Shown piece by piece: positions 59,637-64,000 of a DNA stretch of 64,000 nt (positions are counted from its first letter, which is position 1; each line of letters starts with the position of its first letter). The DNA is taken from assembly GCF_022352055.1 (NCBI RefSeq), contig NZ_JAKRWM010000014.1:62001-126000 (forward strand). The letters run 5' to 3'. The DNA comes from Cohnella mopanensis (GTDB lineage Bacteria > Bacillota > Bacilli > Paenibacillales > Paenibacillaceae). The notes below the pieces were generated by a model. That model had not been told where the DNA came from. It did not search any database and saw nothing but the letters and a program-made list of their open reading frames with translations. Made by a program: the position numbers and the translations under genes.

Positions 59637-60401
59637 CTATTCGGAGGAGTCCTCGGCTTTTCCGTTCAAATGATTCAGAAACTGTATAGCCCGAGCTGTT
59701 CGCGGGTTTTTGAGCACCTCGTCCGGCGTTCCTTGCTCAATGATCCGTCCGCCGTCCATGAGGAGAATATGATCGGCTACGTCCGCAGCGAATTTCATTT
59801 CATGCGTGACGATCGCCATCGTCATTCCTTCCGTTGCCAGCTGCTTCATGACCTTTAGCACTTCTCCGACCAATTCAGGATCAAGCGCAGAGGTAGGCTC
59901 GTCGAATAATAACACTTCCGGTTCGATGGCCATCGCCCGAGCAATGGCGACGCGCTGTTGTTGCCCCCCGGATAGCTTATGCGGATAGGAGTCCGCTTTA
60001 TCCGCAAGGCCAACCTTAGCCAGCAGAGCCTCGGCCCGTTTCCGGGCGTCGTCCTTGCTCTTCTTCTGTACGGTAATTTGTCCTTCCATGACATTCTCAA
60101 GAGCGGTCATATGAGGGAACAAATTGAACGATTGGAACACCATTCCCGTATTTTGGCGAAGGGCTAGTATATCCTTCTGAGGAATCTTGGCATGCTCATG
60201 GAATTCAAAGCTATTGTCTCCCAGCCTCAGCGATCCCTTATCCGGTACCTCCAGCAAGTTGAAACAACGGAGAAGCGTTGTTTTGCCTGATCCGGAAGGG
60301 CCGATGATGACAAGGACTTTCCCCTTAGACAACGTGAGATCGACACCCTTCAACACTTCCAGAGAACCGAATGATTTATGCAATCCGCGAATTTCGATCA
60401 T
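59637..60401 (-). CDS. Amino-acid ABC transporter ATP-binding protein (TcyN/GlnQ-like)
   Basis: 254 residues: Walker A GPSGSGKTT, Q-loop VFQSFNLFPHMT, LSGGQQQRVAIARAMA, LLFDEPTSALDPE and THEMKF. It is a second, distinct GlnQ-type ATPase in this window (compare 36315). It forms an operon with the permease and binding lipoprotein upstream. Confidence 0.94.
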   Translation of the reverse strand: MIEIRGLHKSFGSLEVLKGVDLTLSKGKVLVIIGPSGSGKTTLLRCFNLLEVPDKGSLRLGDNSFEFHEHAKIPQKDILALRQNTGMVFQSFNLFPHMTALENVMEGQITVQKKSKDDARKRAEALLAKVGLADKADSYPHKLSGGQQQRVAIARAMAIEPEVLLFDEPTSALDPELVGEVLKVMKQLATEGMTMAIVTHEMKFAADVADHILLMDGGRIIEQGTPDEVLKNPRTARAIQFLNHLNGKAEDSSE

Positions 60402-60415
60402 CTACACGGTCTCCT

Positions 60416-61084
60416 TTAGGTGGCAGTGAAGCGTTCGAGACGCTTTTCCACGTAATTTTGCAGGACGGACAGAACGGTACTGAAGGCTAAATAAATGACG
60501 GCTACTTCGCAATATATAATCATCGGTTCGTAGGTGGCCGCGGCAATAAACTGCGCTTTTTTGAACATATCGACGAAAGTTATGATCGCGACGAGCGACG
60601 TATCCTTAACGAGGCTGATGAAGGCATTGCCGAGCGGCGGAACGGACACTCTCGCCGCTTGCGGCAGAATAATGCGCCGTAGCGCCTGCATACGGGACAT
60701 TCCGAGCGAGAATGCGGCTTCCCATTGCCCCTTCTGAACGGATAATATCGCCGCACGCACGATCTCCGAGCAATAAGCGCCCACGCTTAACGATAGGCCA
60801 ATGACCGCCGACGTATAGACATCAAGCGTAATCCCTACGCTAGGCAAGCCATAGAAAATAATAAATAGCTGTACCAGAAGCGGGGTTCCCCGAATGACCC
60901 ATACGTAGAAGTCGGCTATCAGTTTAAGGATCTTCAACGAGGACAGTCGGACGAGCGCCGTCACGATAGCCAGCGTCAATCCTAACGCAAAAGTGATTAA
61001 CGTGAGCGGGATGGTATAAAGAACCCCTGCTTTAAGCAGGGGCCAGAAGGAGTCGAGTAAAATTTGTATTTGACGATCTGTCAT
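60416..61084 (-). CDS. Amino-acid ABC transporter permease (cystine type)
   Basis: 222 residues with about five membrane segments and the EAA loop WEAAFSLGMSRMQALRRIIL followed by PQAARVSVPPLGN. FIFYGLPSVGI and VRAAILSVQKGQ are typical of HisM/TcyB-type permeases. It starts 28 bp after the binding-protein gene. Confidence 0.93.
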   Translation of the reverse strand: MTDRQIQILLDSFWPLLKAGVLYTIPLTLITFALGLTLAIVTALVRLSSLKILKLIADFYVWVIRGTPLLVQLFIIFYGLPSVGITLDVYTSAVIGLSLSVGAYCSEIVRAAILSVQKGQWEAAFSLGMSRMQALRRIILPQAARVSVPPLGNAFISLVKDTSLVAIITFVDMFKKAQFIAAATYEPMIIYCEVAVIYLAFSTVLSVLQNYVEKRLERFTAT

Positions 61085-61112
61085 CGTTCAGACATCCTTT
61101 GAACTACATTAT

Positions 61113-61952
61113 TTATTTGGAAACGTCGGTTCCGAAATATTTCTCGGAAATCTTCAGATAAGTTCCGTCGCTTTTCATTGCGGCTAATGCTTCGTTAACA
61201 GCCTTGACCAGCTCTTCGTTTCCTTTACGGATAAGCGCTGCGCTATGCGAGGCTTCGGAAGTCTCATCTACCACTTTAATTTTCACGTCCGGTTTTTGCT
61301 TTTTCAGATCGAGGTAAGACAAGCCGTCGTTAATAGTCGCATCTACGCGTTTGGTAAGCAACAGATCGATCGCTTGGTTAAAGCCGTCTGTGCCTACGAT
61401 CACGGCGCCGTTCTCTTCCGCGATTTTCGTCAGATTGCTCGTTAACGACTGAGCGGACTTCTTGCCTTTAAGATCAGCCAGCTTAGTAATTTCGGTGTTA
61501 TCTTCATGTACGAGCAGCACCGCTTTGGAAACGATATAAGGATCGGAGAAGTCGTACTTTTCTTTACGCTCGTCCGTAATCGAAACTTCATTAAATACGA
61601 TGTCAAATCTCTTGGCGTCTAATCCGGCGATTAATCCGTCCCAAGGTGTCTCCAGAAACTCCGGCTCTACGCCAAGACGTTTGCTGACCTCTTCCGCAAT
61701 TTCAACGTCGAATCCGGTCAACTTTCCGCTTGCGTCATGATACGTGAACGGGGCATACGTGCCTTCGGTACCGATTTTGATTTTACCGCTGGCTTTAATG
61801 CCGGCGAGCGAGCTCTGAGCATCCGGGCTGGAAGATTCCGTACTTGTTGCGGATGGTGATGCAGAATTCGCAGGTGTTTCCGATTTATTCCCGCAAGCCG
61901 CCAAAACCACGGCAAACGTAAGCAGCAATGCCAATAAACTTGTTCTTTTCAT
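61113..61952 (-). CDS. Amino-acid ABC transporter substrate-binding lipoprotein (cystine/polar type)
   Basis: 279 residues with lipobox LAAC. The type II binding pattern is KIKIGTEGTYAPFTYHDASG, KLTGFDVEIAEEVSKRLG, FDIVFNEVSITDERKEKYDF and DPYIVSKAVLLVHEDNTE, close to the TcyA/TcyJ cystine binders. Cystine is the best guess for substrate, not proved. A good promoter lies at 62008-62036. Confidence 0.92.
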   Translation of the reverse strand: MKRTSLLALLLTFAVVLAACGNKSETPANSASPSATSTESSSPDAQSSLAGIKASGKIKIGTEGTYAPFTYHDASGKLTGFDVEIAEEVSKRLGVEPEFLETPWDGLIAGLDAKRFDIVFNEVSITDERKEKYDFSDPYIVSKAVLLVHEDNTEITKLADLKGKKSAQSLTSNLTKIAEENGAVIVGTDGFNQAIDLLLTKRVDATINDGLSYLDLKKQKPDVKIKVVDETSEASHSAALIRKGNEELVKAVNEALAAMKSDGTYLKISEKYFGTDVSK

Positions 61953-61985
61953 ATAAGTACCCCTCTCTCTATCCTTCTATGATGT

Positions 61986-61999
61986 CTGACTTTGGTCAG
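61986..61999. promoter_or_regulatory. Dyad CTGAC-TTTG-GTCAG in leader
   Basis: Five-bp perfect arms 9 bases downstream of the -10 of the amino-acid ABC operon; operator-like position. Confidence 0.4.
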
Positions 62000-62007
62000 T
62001 AAGATGT

Positions 62008-62036
62008 ATAGTACATGCACATTTATGTTTAGTCAA
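62008..62036 (-). promoter_or_regulatory. Promoter of amino-acid ABC operon
   Basis: Minus strand TTGACT (62036-62031), 17-base spacer, TACTAT (62013-62008), 56 bases before the ATG at 61952. Confidence 0.75.
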
Positions 62037-62279
62037 CACTTTTCCGATAAAATAACTAGGAATTAAATCGCCCATATTCCGGAAAATACGATAACCTAAT
62101 CGAAGTAGCCTGCTTTTGGAATGGATTAGGTGACAAGAAAGCCTTTATATAAAATTTAGCAATCTTTCGACGAAAATGATTCTTTTAACGAGAAACATTT
62201 GGCCTCTTCCTTGCGTCTTATTAACGAAACCAAATATTTCAAACGGGTGGTATTGCAGTTGGAGAAAGGGAGGACTATT

Positions 62280-64000
62280 ATGCGTAAGTTTATATCTGTG
62301 TTAGCAACGTTGGCTTTACTATTTTCAGTTGTTCATCTCCCAGAAGCGAAGGCTGCTTCCGCAATTAAAATCGTCATCAACGGTCAAGAGTTAATAACCG
62401 ATCAGGCCCCGGTTGTCGTTAACGGAGGCTATACATTGGTGCCTCTGAGGGGGATATTCGAGGCTTTGGGCGCGCGAGTGCAATGGAATCAGAAAGCTCA
62501 AACCGTAACCGGAACCAAGGGCGATACGACTATCGTATTGAAACTGGGAGCGAGTACGGCAACAATCAACAATAAAACCGTTACACTTGATGCTTCCGCT
62601 AGGTCTATCGGCGGAAGAACGATGGTTCCAATTCGTTTCGTTAGCGAATCGTTGGGGGACGATGTCTCGTGGAACAAAAATACCCAAAGCGTAGTGATTA
62701 CTACAAAGGCACCTAAAGAGGTCGCTGCTGTTTCTTCGGTAACCGTATCTACTGTTTCGCAATTCGGAGATGGCAGGGATCTGCAGGTGAACTTCACCCC
62801 GCCTTCCGACCAAACGAACGTAGACAGCTATCGGTTGTTAGTCGTGAAAGCGGAGAATGCCTCCTCGTTTAACTCGGCTAAAGCTCAGATCGTAGGATCG
62901 GCGAACTATACGAGCTTGTCCAAGTACAACCCGGACCAGAGGACGACTCTAACCGCTCAAAGCAGAGACGTCGACGGAGCCTTGTTGCGTACTAACCAGG
63001 CATACAAAGTTTTCGTTCTAACCGTAGGTAATGGCTCCTATGCTCTTTCCGCTTCTTCCGTATCGATCAGTCTAAGCAGCAGTCCGGCTGTTAACGCGGC
63101 GACAAATGTAAAAATAGACGACGTAGGAGATTTCGGGGACGGACGGGATCTGCAGGTTAGCTTCACCAAAGCGGCTAACGAGAGCAACATTACAGGTTAC
63201 CGGGTCATGATCGTCAAGAGCGCTAACGCATCACAATTTGATCTTGTGACAGCGAATGGAATGTCCAGTTCTTATTCAACAACAGTATCCAAGAATAGCA
63301 ATAATACGTTGAGCGTTACCTTGAACTCCTCGTCGAGAGATACGTCGGGAGAATTGATCAGAACAGGCGTGGCTTATACCGCGTTCGTTCTTGCCCTTAG
63401 CAATAATACTGGAGCATTGACGAATGGTCTTTCGGTTGGCTCCGCATCGGTTACGCTAGGGACGACGCCACAGGTTCCGACAATAACAAATGTGGAAGAC
63501 ATCGATAACTATGGCGATGGCCGTGACTTGAGAGTCAGCTTTAACAAAGCGACGGACGAAACGCGTATTAACTCCTACCGCATATTCGTCGTACGTGATT
63601 ATGATTCCGGCACGTTTAATTTAACCGAGGCGAATAAATTGTCCTCGCAATATTATTACGACGTTAGCCGGACGGGAAACAGCACTTATAGCGTGACCCT
63701 GTCATCGAGCATGAGAGACGTTAAGGGACAGTTTATTCAGAATGGAGTTGCTTACCGGGTATTCGTCATGGGCGTATCCGTCAATAGCAGTTCCTATCCG
63801 AATACGCTTTCCGGACCCTCCCAGAGCATTACTTTAGCGGATACAGGCGTGACTGCCGTTTCGTACGTAACGGTTAGCGACGTTTCGGATTATAACAACG
63901 GACAGGATCTTCAAGTATCGTTTCCGAAAGTGAACAACGAAGCGAAAATCACCGAGTATCGGGTATTCGTCGTAAGAGAAGCTAATGCAAGCATTTTCAA
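62280..64000 (+). CDS. Stalk-domain surface protein with Fn3-like repeats, partial (3' end off window)
   Basis: 573 codons visible from ATG at 62280 (GGAGAAAGGGAGG upstream), still open at the window end. Signal peptide ends near AKAAS. Residues about 25-135 are a copper-amine-oxidase stalk domain (VVVNGGYTLVPLRGIFEALG; GGRTMVPIRFVSESLGDDVS). After that come at least four repeats of about 125 residues, each with a GDGRDLQVSF-type start (codons near 62760, 63135, 63510, 63895) and a YRVxVVKxANA segment. They look like immunoglobulin or Fn3 folds. The protein is probably a large cell-surface component. The stop lies outside, so total length and possible SLH anchor are unknown. Confidence 0.88.
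   Translation, partial: MRKFISVLATLALLFSVVHLPEAKAASAIKIVINGQELITDQAPVVVNGGYTLVPLRGIFEALGARVQWNQKAQTVTGTKGDTTIVLKLGASTATINNKTVTLDASARSIGGRTMVPIRFVSESLGDDVSWNKNTQSVVITTKAPKEVAAVSSVTVSTVSQFGDGRDLQVNFTPPSDQTNVDSYRLLVVKAENASSFNSAKAQIVGSANYTSLSKYNPDQRTTLTAQSRDVDGALLRTNQAYKVFVLTVGNGSYALSASSVSISLSSSPAVNAATNVKIDDVGDFGDGRDLQVSFTKAANESNITGYRVMIVKSANASQFDLVTANGMSSSYSTTVSKNSNNTLSVTLNSSSRDTSGELIRTGVAYTAFVLALSNNTGALTNGLSVGSASVTLGTTPQVPTITNVEDIDNYGDGRDLRVSFNKATDETRINSYRIFVVRDYDSGTFNLTEANKLSSQYYYDVSRTGNSTYSVTLSSSMRDVKGQFIQNGVAYRVFVMGVSVNSSSYPNTLSGPSQSITLADTGVTAVSYVTVSDVSDYNNGQDLQVSFPKVNNEAKITEYRVFVVREANASIF

Noticed and set aside
61953..62279. S-box, T-box or cyclic-di-GMP riboswitch upstream of the amino-acid ABC operon or stalk gene
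   Set aside because: I could not find the conserved cores or an attenuator stem; only a promoter and a short dyad are visible.
1..64000. Prophage, plasmid or integrative element
   Set aside because: No integrase, transposase, terminase, replication or conjugation genes were seen; topB is a chromosomal-type copy.

Overview
The window looks like chromosome of a moderately GC-rich, low-GC-type Gram-positive of the Paenibacillaceae (Paenibacillus or Cohnella-like). Supporting signs are strong AGGAGG ribosome sites with many GTG and TTG starts, SLH and copper-amine-oxidase 'stalk' surface proteins, lipoproteins with Firmicutes lipoboxes, a YesM/YesN pair beside a CUT1 sugar ABC transporter, and many one-component regulators. 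I see no rRNA, tRNA, CRISPR, intact prophage or intact insertion sequence. It reads as a metabolic, regulatory and cell-surface region with some decayed genes.

Layout. 0-6 kb: a sugar isomerase/VOC pair divergent from an AraC regulator; a TetR gene divergent from an SDR and an SMP-30-like gene with shared operator-like dyads; remnants of an S8 peptidase and of an SDR. 6.7-11.3 kb: a beta-propeller/SLH protein, a STAND-like ATPase and a secreted stalk-domain protein in one direction. 11.8-14.2 kb: a multimodular AA10 polysaccharide monooxygenase. 14.6-16.6 kb: a WXG/LXG-like plus lysozyme-like protein followed 17 bp later by a lipoprotein, a candidate secreted effector and protector. 16.6-17.9 kb: a Fur-box-controlled siderophore-binding lipoprotein. 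18.6-21.8 kb: a MerR-controlled operon with a 19-bp-spacer promoter. 21.8-28.5 kb: NamA/SDR, ABC-F, ankyrin lipoprotein, YdjO-like protein, hydrolase and a membrane protein.

28.6-29.5 kb holds a 51-bp minisatellite of 16 units, open in all six frames. 29.6-36.2 kb: an MFS exporter with a divergent TetR and paired operators, an XRE regulator divergent from a FabF-like synthase, PadR with a DUF2812 protein, and a pentapeptide-repeat protein. 36.3-38.5 kb: a polar amino-acid ABC system with a binding-protein/permease fusion. 39.2-45.4 kb: a sugar ABC transporter with its sensor kinase and regulator. 45.6-47.5 kb: a NarL-type two-component pair. 48.4-50.5 kb: topoisomerase III. 51-54.4 kb: secreted proteins and DUF2277.

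54.4-55.8 kb carries an ECF41-type sigma factor facing a carboxymuconolactone decarboxylase. Both have the same unusual promoter pattern upstream (yGTCACA-N16-TGTC), which gives a self-consistent regulon inside the window. 55.9-59.6 kb: VOC, DUF5050, DUF2306 and a HEFVH-motif lipoprotein. 59.6-62.0 kb: a cystine-type amino-acid ABC operon. The window ends inside a large stalk-domain surface protein with about 125-residue repeats.

The observations I rate highest are the ECF41 promoter pair, the effector/lipoprotein pair, the six-frame-open minisatellite and the STAND ATPase sandwiched between two surface proteins. Family assignments come from reading motifs by eye; no searches were run.
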